DNA of 64,000 nucleotides from Nocardioides kribbensis (GCF_015070375.1 NZ_JADCLL010000003.1:45941-109940), one strand, 5' to 3'. Numbered from the stretch's first letter, positions 17,271 to 26,397 are shown. Numbers and translations: made by a program. The notes: generated by a model from the letters alone, not told the origin.

Positions 17271-18512
17271 ATGGCCATGGAGACCTCCGCGCAGTCGCCG
17301 GCCCCGGTGCGCCAGGTCGCCAACGCCATCGCCGGCTGGATCGACCGGCTGGGCGCGATCTGGGTCGAGGGCCAGATCGCCCAGGTCAACCGTCGCCCCG
17401 GCGTCCAGACCGTCTTCATGACCCTGCGCGACGCCGTGGCCGACCTGTCGGTGACCGTGACCTGCTCGCGCACCCTCTTCGACGGGCTCAACCCTCCCCT
17501 GGTCGAGGGCGCGAGCGTCGTCGTCCACGCCAAGCCGTCCTACTACGCCAACCGCGGCACGATCTCGCTCTACGCCCGCGAGATCCGCATGGTCGGCCTG
17601 GGCGAGCTGCTGGCGCGCCTCGAGCGGCGCCGCCAGCTGCTGGCCGCCGAGGGCCTCTTCGCCGCCGAGCTCAAGCGCCCTGCGCCGTTCCTGCCCACCC
17701 GCGTCGGCCTCGTCACGGCGCCCGGCTCGGCCGCCGAGCGCGACGTGGTCGACAACGCGCGTCGCCGCTGGCCGGCGGTGGAGTTCGAGACGGCCTACGC
17801 CGCGATGCAGGGTCCCCGGTGCGCCAGCGAGGTGATCGAGGCGCTGGGCCGCCTCGAGCGCCACGCCGACGTCGACGTGGTCGTCGTCGCCCGCGGCGGC
17901 GGCGCGGTCGAGGACCTGCTGCCCTTCTCCGACGAGGCCCTGCTGCGCGCGGTGCACGCGATGCGCACCCCCGTGGTCTCCGCGATCGGCCACGAGCCCG
18001 ACTCCCCGCTGCTCGACCTGGTCGCCGACGTGCGCGCCTCCACGCCCACCGACGCCGCCAAGCTGATCGTGCCCGACGTGGCCGAGGAGGCCCGCGGCGT
18101 GGCCTGGGCCCGCGACCGGGTGCGCTCCACCCTCGACGCCTGGCTGCGCCGCGAGGCCGAAGGGCTCGCCGCCCTGCGCTCGCGTCCGGCGCTGGCCGAC
18201 CCCCGCACCCTGCTCGACGCCCGCTCCGCCGAGCTCGACGCCCTGCTCGAGCGGGCCCGCCGCACGCTGGGCCACCGCCTCGACCGCGCCGCCGACGACG
18301 TGGGCCACCAGCGCGCCCGCGCCCGCGCCCTCTCCCCGCTGGAGACCCTGCGCCGCGGCTACGCCGTCCTGCAGGACGCCGAGGGCCGCGTCGTCACCTC
18401 CGTCGACGACCTGGCCCCCGCGGGCGTCGAGGTCTCCGTGCGCGTCGCCGACGGCCGCATCCACGCCACCACCACCCGCACCACCCGCCTCGAGGAGCCC
18501 ACCGATGCCTGA
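17271..18512 (+). CDS. xseA: Exodeoxyribonuclease VII large subunit
   Basis: A 413-residue XseA, the catalytic subunit of the single-strand-specific exonuclease VII. The N-terminal OB-fold (residues 10-110) contains [24 protein letters not shown]. The catalytic domain has [38 protein letters not shown] and [28 protein letters not shown], all family signatures. A long coiled-coil follows, which binds XseB, and the C-terminal [11 protein letters not shown] closes the chain. xseB overlaps by 8 nt, so the two are co-translated. Confidence 0.96.
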   Translation: MAMETSAQSPAPVRQVANAIAGWIDRLGAIWVEGQIAQVNRRPGVQTVFMTLRDAVADLSVTVTCSRTLFDGLNPPLVEGASVVVHAKPSYYANRGTISLYAREIRMVGLGELLARLERRRQLLAAEGLFAAELKRPAPFLPTRVGLVTAPGSAAERDVVDNARRRWPAVEFETAYAAMQGPRCASEVIEALGRLERHADVDVVVVARGGGAVEDLLPFSDEALLRAVHAMRTPVVSAIGHEPDSPLLDLVADVRASTPTDAAKLIVPDVAEEARGVAWARDRVRSTLDAWLRREAEGLAALRSRPALADPRTLLDARSAELDALLERARRTLGHRLDRAADDVGHQRARARALSPLETLRRGYAVLQDAEGRVVTSVDDLAPAGVEVSVRVADGRIHATTTRTTRLEEPTDA

Positions 18513-18723
18513 GCAGCCGCAGACCCCGTCCTACGAGGCCGCCCGCGAGGAGCTCGTGGAGGTCGTGCGCCGCCTCGAGGCGGGCGGCACGACCCTGGAG
18601 GAGTCACTCGCCCTGTGGGAGCGCGGCGAGCACCTGGCCCGGGTCTGCCAGGACTGGCTCGACGGCGCGCGCCAGCGACTCGACGCCGTGGTCGCCGCCG
18701 ACCGCGAGGGCTCCGAGGACTGA
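18505..18723 (+). CDS. xseB: Exodeoxyribonuclease VII small subunit
   Basis: A 72-residue XseB with the expected helical pattern [36 protein letters not shown] and [11 protein letters not shown]. It forms the many-copy small subunit of exonuclease VII. The start overlaps the end of xseA by 8 nt. Confidence 0.95.
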   Translation: MPEQPQTPSYEAAREELVEVVRRLEAGGTTLEESLALWERGEHLARVCQDWLDGARQRLDAVVAADREGSED

Positions 18724-18732
18724 GGCGCGACC

Positions 18733-18751
18733 CCGGGGGCCGGTGCCCCGG
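18733..18751. terminator. Hairpin between convergent xseB and DUF4245 gene
   Basis: CCGGGGGC and GCCCCGG pair around CGGT with one bulge, in a 37-bp gap between convergent genes. Confidence 0.35.
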
Positions 18752-18760
18752 CAGACCTCG

Positions 18761-19441
18761 TCAGGCGCCCGAGCCGCGCTCGGGCAGGGTCTCCACGGTG
18801 AGCTCGCCCAGCAGCTCCTGCAGCTCCTCGGGCGTCGCCGAGCCGTAGACGACCACGGTGCGCTCGTCGTCGCCGCTGCCGGTGGTCGCGACGTAGGCCG
18901 TGTCGCCGCCCTCGTCGGTGAAGGTCTGCCAGCTCGTGGCGACGTCGGAGTCGGGAGTGGCCAGCGCCTCGCCCTCGACCGCCTCGGGGTCGACGAGCTC
19001 CTCGACGAGGTCGTCGACGTCCTCGGCCTCCTCGTGGAGTCCGGCGAAGCTCTCCTCGGGGGTCAGCAGCGCGAGCTCGAAGACCGGCTGCTCGCCGGGG
19101 GTGTAGGTGACGTCGTTGACCATCCAGCCCTCGGGCACCGCGGCGGGGTAGACGATCTCGCTGCCGGCGCCCTGCACCGGGCGCACGACCTCGCTGAGGT
19201 AGTCGACGCTGGTCGGCTCGAACTCCGGGGTGTCGCGGAAGGCGCCGCGGAAGAGCACGATGCCGATCACCGCCACGACGAGCACGATCATCGAGCCGAT
19301 GAGACCGCCGGTGGTGCGCTGGTAGCGACCCGGCTTGCCCTGGGGCTGACCGGCGCCCTGGCCGGGGGTCTGTCCGGGGGTCTGTCCGGGTGCCTGGCCC
19401 TCGGGCGCGGGCTGCGACGGGGTGCCGGGGGTCTCGCTCAC
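18761..19441 (-). CDS. DUF4245 membrane-anchored protein
   Basis: A 226-residue protein. The first ~40 residues are disordered, with Pro-Gly-Gln repeats (PGQTPGQTPGQ). One membrane helix (about 48-68) follows, then an extracytoplasmic DUF4245 domain (YLSEVVRPVQGAGSEIVYP, VPEGWMVNDVTYTP, YVATTGSGDDERTVVVYG). The function is unknown, but the family is linked with glpX, fum and xseAB in actinobacteria (Rv1100 in M. tuberculosis, from memory). The GTG start is followed by the ordinary signal-anchor layout. It is divergent from the permease gene with a 59-bp spacer. Confidence 0.85.
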   Translation of the reverse strand: MSETPGTPSQPAPEGQAPGQTPGQTPGQGAGQPQGKPGRYQRTTGGLIGSMIVLVVAVIGIVLFRGAFRDTPEFEPTSVDYLSEVVRPVQGAGSEIVYPAAVPEGWMVNDVTYTPGEQPVFELALLTPEESFAGLHEEAEDVDDLVEELVDPEAVEGEALATPDSDVATSWQTFTDEGGDTAYVATTGSGDDERTVVVYGSATPEELQELLGELTVETLPERGSGA

Positions 19442-19500
19442 GTGTCCATGCTGGCAGACCACCGGTACGACGGCGCCCCGTGGGCTGCCATGCTCGCCGG

Positions 19501-20817
19501 GTGCAGATCCAGGAGGCCCTCGCCGGGAGCCTCGCCGACGTCGTGGCCGTGGTCGCCCTCCTCGCGCTGCTGGTCACCGCCTACGCCCACCCCCGCCCGC
19601 TCGTCGAGGCCGCCGTGGCGGTCGTCGCCGGGCTGGCCGCGCTGGCCACGGGTCGGCTCGGGCTCGACGCGGTGGGCAGCACGCTGGGCCACCTGGCCCC
19701 GGTGGTGGTGTTCCTCGCGGCCGTGCTCGTCGTGGCCGAGGTGTGCTCCCGCGCGGGGCTCTTCGCCGCCGCTGCCGCCGTCGTACGCCGCACCGACCGC
19801 GGCGACCCGCGCCGGCTGCTGCTCGGCGCCTTCGTGCTGGCCGCGGCCGTCACCTGCGTGCTCAGTCTCGACGCCACCGTCGTGCTCGTCACCCCCGTCG
19901 TGGTGGCCGCCGCCCGCGGCGCGGGCTGGTCCTCGCGGCCGGTGGCCTGGGCCTGCCTGCGCATGGCCAACTCCGCCTCGCTGCTGCTGCCGGTCTCCAA
20001 CCTCACCAACCTGCTGGCGATGCGCGACCTCGACCTCACCTTCGCCGGCTTCGCTCTCGCGATGGCCCCCGTGCTCGTCGTGGTGCTGGTCGTCGAGTGG
20101 GTCGCGCTGCGCGTGCTGTTCCGCCGCGAGCTGAGCCCGGCCACGGCCTCCGGGGCGGGCGCGGTCGGCGCGGTCGGCGAGGCCGGTGCGGGCGAGGACG
20201 GCGGCGTGGCCGCGGTCGCGCCGCCCTGGGAGCGCGTGCCGCTGGTGGTCGTGGCGCTCATGCTCGCGGGCTTCGCGGTCGGCTCCCCGCTGGGCGTCGA
20301 GCCGGGCTGGGTGGCCGCGGTGGCCGCGGTGGTGCTGGTGGGCTGGGCCGCCCGCCGCGGGCTGCTGACGTGGCCCGAGGCGGGGCGCGCCACCCACCCG
20401 TCGTTCGCGCTCTTCGTGCTCGGTCTCGGCGTCGTCGTGGCGACCCTGACCACCGGCCCGCTCGGCGACGCGGTGGGACGCCTGCTCCCCGCGCCCTCTG
20501 GCGCGCCGTCGTGGACCGACCTGCTGGTCGTCGCGCTCGTCGCCACGGCGCTGGCCAACCTCGTGACCAACCTCAGCGCGACGCTGCTGGTCGTGCCGCT
20601 CGTGGCCCCCCTCGGCACCGACGCCGTGCTCGCCGCCCTGCTGGGCCTCAACATCGGCTCCGGGCTGACCTACACCGGCTCACTGGCCAACCTGCTCTGG
20701 CGCCGCGGCCTGGGCCACAGCACGGCCGCACCGTCGATGCGCACCTTCCACGCGTGGTCGCTGACCACCACCCCGGTCGTGCTCCTCGCCGCGGTCACCG
20801 CCCTCGCCCTGACCTGA
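19501..20817 (+). CDS. ArsB-like (SLC13-type) anion permease
   Basis: A 438-residue membrane protein with 10-12 predicted helices. MANSASLLLPVSNLTNLLA and LVTNLSATLLVVPLVAPLG are close to the two re-entrant signature segments of the ArsB/NhaD ion transporter superfamily, and NIGSGLTYTGSLANLLW is typical of ArsB arsenite exporters. A Gly/Ala/Glu-rich cytoplasmic loop lies near residue 220. No arsR, arsC or arsA is nearby, so arsenite as substrate is a family inference. The GTG start is set by the short divergent spacer; CATGCT, 6 nt upstream, may be its -10. Confidence 0.8.
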   Translation: MQIQEALAGSLADVVAVVALLALLVTAYAHPRPLVEAAVAVVAGLAALATGRLGLDAVGSTLGHLAPVVVFLAAVLVVAEVCSRAGLFAAAAAVVRRTDRGDPRRLLLGAFVLAAAVTCVLSLDATVVLVTPVVVAAARGAGWSSRPVAWACLRMANSASLLLPVSNLTNLLAMRDLDLTFAGFALAMAPVLVVVLVVEWVALRVLFRRELSPATASGAGAVGAVGEAGAGEDGGVAAVAPPWERVPLVVVALMLAGFAVGSPLGVEPGWVAAVAAVVLVGWAARRGLLTWPEAGRATHPSFALFVLGLGVVVATLTTGPLGDAVGRLLPAPSGAPSWTDLLVVALVATALANLVTNLSATLLVVPLVAPLGTDAVLAALLGLNIGSGLTYTGSLANLLWRRGLGHSTAAPSMRTFHAWSLTTTPVVLLAAVTALALT

Positions 20818-20876
20818 CCCCAGCCGACCCGACCCGAGCCGGCCTGGCGCGGCCCCTGGTGACCGCCGCCTCGCGG

Positions 20877-20959
20877 CACCTGTCGGCCCAGACCCGCACC
20901 TGTCGGCCGACGCGTGGGCCGGCAGGTGCGGGTATCACCAGCCGACCGGCGAAACCCGC
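20877..20959 (+). repeat. 83-bp double-hairpin repeat, copy C
   Basis: Same 83-bp length and orientation as copies A and B, 10 kb away. It begins CACCTGTCGGCC instead of CACCGGTCGGCC. The first hairpin has 17-bp arms with one mismatch around the loop GACGCGTG, the reverse complement of the copy B loop. It lies in the 352-bp spacer between the permease and the molybdate regulator. Apart from C and D that spacer shows only the regulator's promoter. Confidence 0.88.
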
Positions 20960-20984
20960 CGTCGTACGCCGCCGCCGCACCGGG

Positions 20985-21067
20985 CACCTGTCGGCCCAGA
21001 CCCGCACTTGTCGGCCGACGCGTGGGCCGACAGGTGCGGGTATCGCCAGCCGACCGGTGAAACCCGC
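20985..21067 (+). repeat. 83-bp double-hairpin repeat, copy D
   Basis: Starts 108 bp after copy C and matches it at nearly every position, including the loop GACGCGTG. The second hairpin pairs GCGGGTATCGCC with GGTGAAACCCGC imperfectly. Copies C and D are closer to each other than to A and B, suggesting a local duplication. Confidence 0.88.
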
Positions 21068-21169
21068 CGCCGCAGTCAACCACCGCAGAAGCGGCTCAGG
21101 ATCCGGGTTTCGTCCGCTGACGCGGGCACGTGGGGGACAGATCCGCCGCGGATGAGGCATGATGCGGGT

Positions 21170-21568
21170 GTGACGACGTACCGGATCGCCGAGGCCGCCG
21201 AGCTGCTCGGGGTCAGCGACGACACGCTGCGCCGGTGGGTCGACTCGGGCCGGGTGGCAGCGATGCGACCCGACGGGCCGGCGGTCATCGCCGGCGCCGA
21301 CCTCGCCGGCCTGGCCGAGACCCTGGTCGACGAGCCCGACCGCGAGCGCACCCGCGCCTCGGCGGTGAGCGCGCGCAACCGCCTCGTGGGCATCGTCACC
21401 CGCGTCAGGAAGGACACCGTCATGGCGCAGGTCGACCTCGTCTGCGGGCCCTACCGGCTGGTGTCGCTGATGAGCGCCGAGGCCGCCGACGAGCTCGGCC
21501 TCGAGCGCGGCGTGCGCGCCATCGCCTCGGTGAAGTCCACCAACGTCGTCGTCGAGCGGCCCACCTGA
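21170..21568 (+). CDS. Molybdate-type regulator: helix-turn-helix plus TOBE (Mop) domain
   Basis: A 132-residue protein. Residues 3-45 (YRIAEAAELLGVSDDTLRRWVDSG) form a MerR/excisionase-type DNA-binding domain, and residues 65-130 (ARNRLVGIVTRVRKDTVMAQV ... VRAIASVKSTNVVVERP) form a single molybdate/tungstate-binding TOBE domain. This compact two-domain regulator is commonly placed next to modABC in actinobacteria and likely controls the operon 120 bp downstream. The GTG start has CATGAT 6 nt upstream and may be leaderless. Confidence 0.88.
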   Translation: MTTYRIAEAAELLGVSDDTLRRWVDSGRVAAMRPDGPAVIAGADLAGLAETLVDEPDRERTRASAVSARNRLVGIVTRVRKDTVMAQVDLVCGPYRLVSLMSAEAADELGLERGVRAIASVKSTNVVVERPT

Positions 21569-21689
21569 GGTCGGTCGGGCCGCACCCGCACCGCAGATCC
21601 CGCCGCAAGACCCCGCCTCAGAGCCCGCCCCAGCCCACCGCACCACCCCGCACCACCACGCAGCCGCCGCCGCAGACCAGGAGCGAGAC

Positions 21690-22508
21690 ATGAGCAGCAC
21701 CACCCCCCGCCGCACCCGCACCAGCCGCCGCCTCGCCGCGACGGCCGCCGCGGTCGCGCTCGTCCTCCCCCTGGCCGCCTGCGGCGACGACGCCGACGGC
21801 AGCAGCGACACCGGCGGTGGCGCGGGGGACGGCGCGGGCGACACCACGATCACCGTGCTGGCCGCCGCCTCGCTCACCGAGACCTTCACGACCCTGGCCG
21901 AGCAGTTCGAGGCCGACCACGAGGGCGTCGAGGTGGAGCTGGCCTTCGACTCCTCCGCCACCCTCGCCGGGCAGGCCGTCGAGGGCGCTCCGGCCGACGT
22001 CCTCGCCACCGCCGACTCCCGCACCATGGACACCGCCGCCGACGTGCTGGCCGCCGACCCGCAGGTCTTCGCCACCAACACCCTGGTCATGGCGGTGCCG
22101 GCCGGCAACCCGGCCGACCTGTCGGGCTTCGAGGACGTCGCCGACGGCGACGCCACCTACGTCGTGTGCGTCGACACCGCCCCGTGCGGTGCGATCTGGG
22201 CGGCCATCGCCGCCGAGGAGGGGGTGACCTCCCAGCCGGCCAGCCTCGAGGTCGACGTCAAGGCGGTGCTGGCCAAGGTCACCGGCGACGAGGCCGACGC
22301 CGGCTTCGTCTACGAGACCGACGCGGTCGCGGCCGGCGACCAGGTCGAGACCTTCGAGGTTCCGGGCGCCGAGGACCAGGTCACCGACTACCCCATCGCC
22401 CAGCTCGACCAGGCCGGCGACCCGGAGCTCGCCCAGGAGTTCGTCGACCTGGTGCTCTCCGAGGCCGGCCAGCAGGTGCTGGCCGACGCCGGCTTCGGGC
22501 AGCCGTGA
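21690..22508 (+). CDS. modA: Molybdate ABC transporter substrate-binding lipoprotein
   Basis: A 272-residue periplasmic-binding protein. It begins with a lipoprotein signal peptide ending in the lipobox LAAC, so the mature protein starts at a lipidated Cys near residue 31. ITVLAAASLTETFTTLAEQFE and FDSSATLAGQAVEGAPADVLATAD are typical of ModA, which binds molybdate or tungstate. The ATG follows AGGAG. modB begins inside its stop codon (GTGA overlap). Confidence 0.94.
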   Translation: MSSTTPRRTRTSRRLAATAAAVALVLPLAACGDDADGSSDTGGGAGDGAGDTTITVLAAASLTETFTTLAEQFEADHEGVEVELAFDSSATLAGQAVEGAPADVLATADSRTMDTAADVLAADPQVFATNTLVMAVPAGNPADLSGFEDVADGDATYVVCVDTAPCGAIWAAIAAEEGVTSQPASLEVDVKAVLAKVTGDEADAGFVYETDAVAAGDQVETFEVPGAEDQVTDYPIAQLDQAGDPELAQEFVDLVLSEAGQQVLADAGFGQP

Positions 22509-23332
22509 CCCCACCCCCCGACGCGGGGGCGACCACGCTCTCCGGCTCCCACCTCGGCCGACCGCCGCTGGTGCTCGTCGTGCCCGGCGCGGTGGCCGCG
22601 GCGCTGCTCGTCGTGCCCCTCGTGACCCTCGTGCTCGACACCCCCTGGGGCGACTTCCTCGACCAGCTCGGCTCGGCGCCGGTGCTCGCGGCGCTGCGGA
22701 TCACCGCGCTGACCTCCGCGGTCACCGTGCTCGCCTGCCTCGTGCTGGGCACCCCCCTGGCGTGGCTGCTGGCGCGGGTCGACTTCGCCGGCCGCTCGGT
22801 GCTGCGCGCGGCGGTGGCCGTGCCGCTCGTGCTGCCCCCGGTGGTGGCCGGCGTCGCGCTCGTGACCGCGCTGGGCCGCAACGGCGTCGTGGGCTCGCTG
22901 CTGCGCGAGACCACCGGCCTCACCGTGCCCTTCACCACGACCGCCGTGGTCATCGCCCACACCTTCGTGGCCATGCCCTTCTACGTGCTGAGCGTGGAGG
23001 GCGCGCTGCGCACGGCCGGCGAGCGGTACGACGTCGTCGCGGCCACCCTGGGCGCGACCCGCTGGCACGCCTTCCGCCGGGTGACCCTGCCGCTGGCGAT
23101 GCCGGGCGTGGTGGCCGGCGCCGTGCTGGCCTGGGCCCGCTCGCTGGGCGAGTTCGGCGCCACCATCACCTTCGCCGGCAACTTCCCCGGCACCACCCAG
23201 ACCATGCCGTCGCTGATCTACACCCAGCTCCAGGCCGACCCCGCCGTGGCCCGCACGCTGAGCATGATCCTGCTGCTGGTCTCCGTCGGCGTGCTCGCCG
23301 GCCTGCGCAACCGATGGCTGACCACCTCGTGA
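22505..23332 (+). CDS. modB: Molybdate ABC transporter permease
   Basis: A 275-residue inner-membrane permease with about six helices. The cytoplasmic coupling loop ERYDVVAATLGATRWHAFRRVTLPLAMPGVV is intact, and SLGEFGATITFAGNFPGTTQTMP is a ModB hallmark. The GTG start overlaps modA by 4 nt and the end overlaps modC. Confidence 0.93.
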   Translation: MTPPPDAGATTLSGSHLGRPPLVLVVPGAVAAALLVVPLVTLVLDTPWGDFLDQLGSAPVLAALRITALTSAVTVLACLVLGTPLAWLLARVDFAGRSVLRAAVAVPLVLPPVVAGVALVTALGRNGVVGSLLRETTGLTVPFTTTAVVIAHTFVAMPFYVLSVEGALRTAGERYDVVAATLGATRWHAFRRVTLPLAMPGVVAGAVLAWARSLGEFGATITFAGNFPGTTQTMPSLIYTQLQADPAVARTLSMILLLVSVGVLAGLRNRWLTTS

Positions 23333-24363
23333 CCGGCTCCGAGGAGGCCCTGAGCGGGCCCGGCCGGGCCACCGGGCCGGGCCTCCACGCCCGGGTCAGG
23401 GTGCCCGGCCGTCTCGACGCCGAGGTCACCGCCGCCGCGGGGTCGGTGGTCGCGGTCATCGGGCCCAACGGCGCGGGCAAGTCCACCCTGCTCGGCGCCC
23501 TCGCCGGCACGACCGCGATGGCGGGCGAGGTCGAGGTCGGCGGGCGCAGCTGGACCGCCCCGCCGCTGGCCGTGCGCCACCGGCGCGTCGGGCTGGTCTT
23601 CCAGGACCAGTCGCTCTTCCCCCACCTCAGCGCGTTGGAGAACGTCGCCTTCGGCCTGCGCGCCCGCGGCCGGGCCCGCACCCCCGCGCGGGCCCGCGCG
23701 CAGGAGTGGCTCGACCGGCTCGGGGTCGGCGAGCTCGCCGCACGCCGGCCCCGCCAGCTCTCGGGGGGCCAGGCGCAGCGGGTCGCGATCGCGCGGGCCC
23801 TGGCCACCGAGCCCGAGCTGCTGCTGCTCGACGAGCCCTTCTCCGGCCTCGACGTCGGCGTGGCCACCGCGCTGCGCATCGAGCTGGCCCGCCACCTCGC
23901 CGACTTCGCGGGGGTGGCACTGCTGGTCACCCACCACGCCCTCGACGCGCTCACCCTCGCCGACGAGGTGCTGGTGCTCGACGGGGGCCGCGTCGCGCAG
24001 ACCGGCACCCCCCGCGACGTGGCCGCCCACCCGCTCACCGACCACGTCGCTCGCCTGGTCGGGCTCAACGTCGTCGCCGACGCCGAGACCAACCGGTCCT
24101 TCCCGCCCAGCGCCGTCACGGTCTCGCTGCGCGCGCCCGAGGGGTCGGCGCGCAACCGGTGGCGGGCCTCGGTGCTCAGCGTGGTGCCGCACGGTGACGC
24201 CGTACGCCTGCTCGCGCGCACCGACGGCGCGCAGGAGCTGATCGCCGACGTGACGCCCGAGGCCGCGGTCGAGCTCGGGCTCGACCCGGGCCGCGAGGTC
24301 TGGCTGACGGTGAAGGAGACGTCGGTCAGGACCTATCCCCGGACCGCTAGCATGCGCCCATGA
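23329..24363 (+). CDS. modC: Molybdate ABC transporter ATP-binding protein
   Basis: A 344-residue ABC ATPase. Walker A is GPNGAGKST, the Q-loop is [11 protein letters not shown], the signature is [15 protein letters not shown], and Walker B is [12 protein letters not shown], followed by the switch His in THH. A C-terminal TOBE region (residues ~270-340) fits ModC. I use the GTG overlapping the modB stop. An ATG at 23314 would add five residues. The 3' end overlaps the glpX start by 4 nt and also contains a glpX promoter. Confidence 0.92.
   Translation: MTGSEEALSGPGRATGPGLHARVRVPGRLDAEVTAAAGSVVAVIGPNGAGKSTLLGALAGTTAMAGEVEVGGRSWTAPPLAVRHRRVGLVFQDQSLFPHLSALENVAFGLRARGRARTPARARAQEWLDRLGVGELAARRPRQLSGGQAQRVAIARALATEPELLLLDEPFSGLDVGVATALRIELARHLADFAGVALLVTHHALDALTLADEVLVLDGGRVAQTGTPRDVAAHPLTDHVARLVGLNVVADAETNRSFPPSAVTVSLRAPEGSARNRWRASVLSVVPHGDAVRLLARTDGAQELIADVTPEAAVELGLDPGREVWLTVKETSVRTYPRTASMRP
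24348..24353 (+). promoter_or_regulatory. -10 box of leaderless glpX promoter inside modC
   Basis: TAGCAT ends 6 nt before the glpX ATG and lies in the last codons of modC. It would allow gluconeogenesis to be expressed when the molybdate operon is off. Confidence 0.5.
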
Positions 24364-25397
24364 CCCGCCCCACGCCGCACCCCGCCGAGCCGGAGGCCCT
24401 CCGGGTCGCCCCGATGTCGCCCGACCGCAACCTGGCCCTCGAGCTGGTGCGCGTGACGGAGGCGGCCGCGATGGCCGCCGGACGCTGGGTGGGGCGGGGT
24501 GACAAGAACGGCGCCGACGAGGTCGCGGTCAACGCGATGCGCGTCATGATCTCGACCATCGGCATGAACGGCACCGTCGTCATCGGCGAGGGCGAGAAGG
24601 ACAACGCCCCCATGCTCTACAACGGCGAGTCCGTGGGCGACGGCACCGGCCCGGAGTGCGACGTCGCCGTCGACCCCATCGACGGCACCACGCTGACCGC
24701 CAAGGGCATGAGCAACGCCGTGGCCGTGCTCGCGGTCTCGCCGCGCGGCTCGATGTACGACCCCTCCGCGGTCTTCTACATGGAGAAGCTGGTCGCCGGC
24801 CCCGAGGCCGCCGACGTCGTCGACATCCGCAACCCCGTCTCGGAGAACATCCGCGCCGTGGCCAAGGCCAAGGGCGCCAGCCCCTCCGACGTCACCGTCG
24901 TGCTCCTCGACCGTCCGCGCCACGCCGACCTGGCCGAGCAGATCCGCGCCACCGGCGCCCGGATCAAGTTCATCGTCGACGGCGACGTCGCGGGCGCGAT
25001 CTCCGCGGCCCGCCCCGACAGCGGCGTCGACCTGCTGCTCGGCATCGGCGGCACGCCCGAGGGCATCATCGCCGCCACCGCGCTCAAGTGCATGGGCGGC
25101 GTCATCCAGGGCCGACTGTGGCCCACCGACGACGACGAGCGCCAGCGCGCCCTCGACGCCGGCCACGACCTCGACCGCGTGCTGTCGACCGACGACCTGG
25201 TCACCGGCGACGACTGCTTCTTCGTGGCCACCGGCATCACCGACGGCGACCTCATGCGCGGCGTGCGCTACCGCGCCGGTGGCGCCACCACCGAGTCGTT
25301 GGTGATGCGCTCGCGCAGCGGCACGGTGCGCACCATCACCGCCGAGCACCGGCTGCAGAAGCTGAGCGCCTTCTCCTCCATCGACTTCGGCGGCTGA
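24360..25397 (+). CDS. glpX: Class II fructose-1,6-bisphosphatase
   Basis: A 345-residue GlpX, the gluconeogenic bisphosphatase of actinobacteria, cytosolic and metal-dependent. [20 protein letters not shown] and [23 protein letters not shown] carry the metal/phosphate residues, and [19 protein letters not shown] is a class II hallmark. The length is normal. It overlaps modC by 4 nt but has its own -10 box. The usual neighbours in actinobacteria are fumarase and DUF4245, both in this window. Confidence 0.96.
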   Translation: MTRPTPHPAEPEALRVAPMSPDRNLALELVRVTEAAAMAAGRWVGRGDKNGADEVAVNAMRVMISTIGMNGTVVIGEGEKDNAPMLYNGESVGDGTGPECDVAVDPIDGTTLTAKGMSNAVAVLAVSPRGSMYDPSAVFYMEKLVAGPEAADVVDIRNPVSENIRAVAKAKGASPSDVTVVLLDRPRHADLAEQIRATGARIKFIVDGDVAGAISAARPDSGVDLLLGIGGTPEGIIAATALKCMGGVIQGRLWPTDDDERQRALDAGHDLDRVLSTDDLVTGDDCFFVATGITDGDLMRGVRYRAGGATTESLVMRSRSGTVRTITAEHRLQKLSAFSSIDFGG

Positions 25398-25410
25398 GCA
25401 CCGCGGCTGC

Positions 25411-25458
25411 GGACGTCATGCGAGGCGTGGATGCGCCTCCACCCTCCGCATGACGTCC
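25411..25458. terminator. Bidirectional hairpin between glpX and lipase-like gene
   Basis: Perfect 12-bp arms GGACGTCATGCG (25411-25422) and CGCATGACGTCC (25447-25458), with a second small stem inside the loop, lie just after glpX and before the convergent hydrolase. Confidence 0.65.
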
Positions 25459-25517
25459 CACCCGCAGCCCACCCGCGGCCGGCCCGTGCGCCCCTCGGCC
25501 CGCCCGCGGCGGAGGTC

Positions 25518-26372
25518 TCAGGCGATCTCGGCCGCCTGCAGCTCGCCGGCGGCACCGGCGCGGTGGCGGTGCAGGGCGGCGACGACCTCGGCGGCCACGC
25601 GCGGGTCGACGGCCATGCCGAGGTGGGAGGCGCGCACCTCGACGGCGTGCGCCTCGGGGTCGACGCAGGCCTGCCAGTCCACGACCCCGTCGCGGCGGGA
25701 GTAGATCGCGGTGAAGCCCACGCCCGCGGGCATCGGCGAGCGGCTCTCCTCGAAGCTCTCCCGCGCGCAGGCCCCGGCCACGCACTCCTCCGACATCAGC
25801 CCGGGCACGCCGGCGCGGCTGAGCCGCACGAGGGTCTCGACGCCGGCGCTCAGCGCGCGGTGGTGGGCGCCGGGCGCCAGCATCGGGCTGCCCATGGTGA
25901 CGATGCCCGAGACCAGGTCGGGGCGGCGTACGGCGACGCCGCGCGCCAGCATGCCGCCGAGGCTGTGCCCGACGATCTGCACGCGGCTCTCGCGACGGAT
26001 GGCGATCGACTCCAGGCGCGCCTCGAGACGGGTCGCCGCGGCCAGGGTGCAGCCGATGTTGACGTGGATCATCGAGCGGTAGGTGCGGAAGCCCTGGTGG
26101 CGCAGCGAGGAGCGCATCCACTGCAGCGACCCGTCGCCGGCCATGAAGCCGGGCACGAGCAGCACCGGGTCGGCGTCGCGGCCCCCCGCCCGCGTGGCGT
26201 AGGGCCGGCCCAGGCGCTCGCGCCGCTCGCCCACCGACCGCACGACGTGGCGCCCGGCCTCCCCGACCACGCGGCCCTCGCGCAGCATCGCCACCAGGGG
26301 CGGGCGGCGGAAGCCGTCGGGCAGCAGGAAGGAGCCGAGGGGGTCCAGCGAGCCGGGGGTCGCGTCGTTCAT
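25518..26372 (-). CDS. Alpha/beta hydrolase, lipase-like
   Basis: A 284-residue alpha/beta hydrolase resembling actinobacterial triacylglycerol lipase-like proteins. VLLVPGFMAGDGSLQWM gives the oxyanion region, VGHSLGGMLARG the nucleophile elbow, a candidate Asp lies in YSRRDGVVDW and the likely His in ASHLGM. There is no signal peptide, so it acts in the cytoplasm. It is divergent from a second hydrolase gene, and an inverted repeat lies between them. Substrate unknown. Confidence 0.82.
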   Translation of the reverse strand: MNDATPGSLDPLGSFLLPDGFRRPPLVAMLREGRVVGEAGRHVVRSVGERRERLGRPYATRAGGRDADPVLLVPGFMAGDGSLQWMRSSLRHQGFRTYRSMIHVNIGCTLAAATRLEARLESIAIRRESRVQIVGHSLGGMLARGVAVRRPDLVSGIVTMGSPMLAPGAHHRALSAGVETLVRLSRAGVPGLMSEECVAGACARESFEESRSPMPAGVGFTAIYSRRDGVVDWQACVDPEAHAVEVRASHLGMAVDPRVAAEVVAALHRHRAGAAGELQAAEIA

Positions 26373-26379
26373 GCTCCGA

Positions 26380-26397
26380 CGTTACGCCCACGTAACG
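26380..26397. promoter_or_regulatory. Inverted repeat in the divergent hydrolase promoter region
   Basis: CGTTACG, 4-nt spacer, CGTAACG: a perfect 7-4-7 inverted repeat starting 7 bp upstream of the lipase-like start. It has the size of a dimeric repressor operator (TetR or similar), and its AT content stands out here. No regulator is next to it, so its binder is unknown. Confidence 0.4.

Noticed and set aside
19501..20817. Arsenic resistance operon
   Set aside because: Only the permease is present; no arsR, arsC or arsA nearby.
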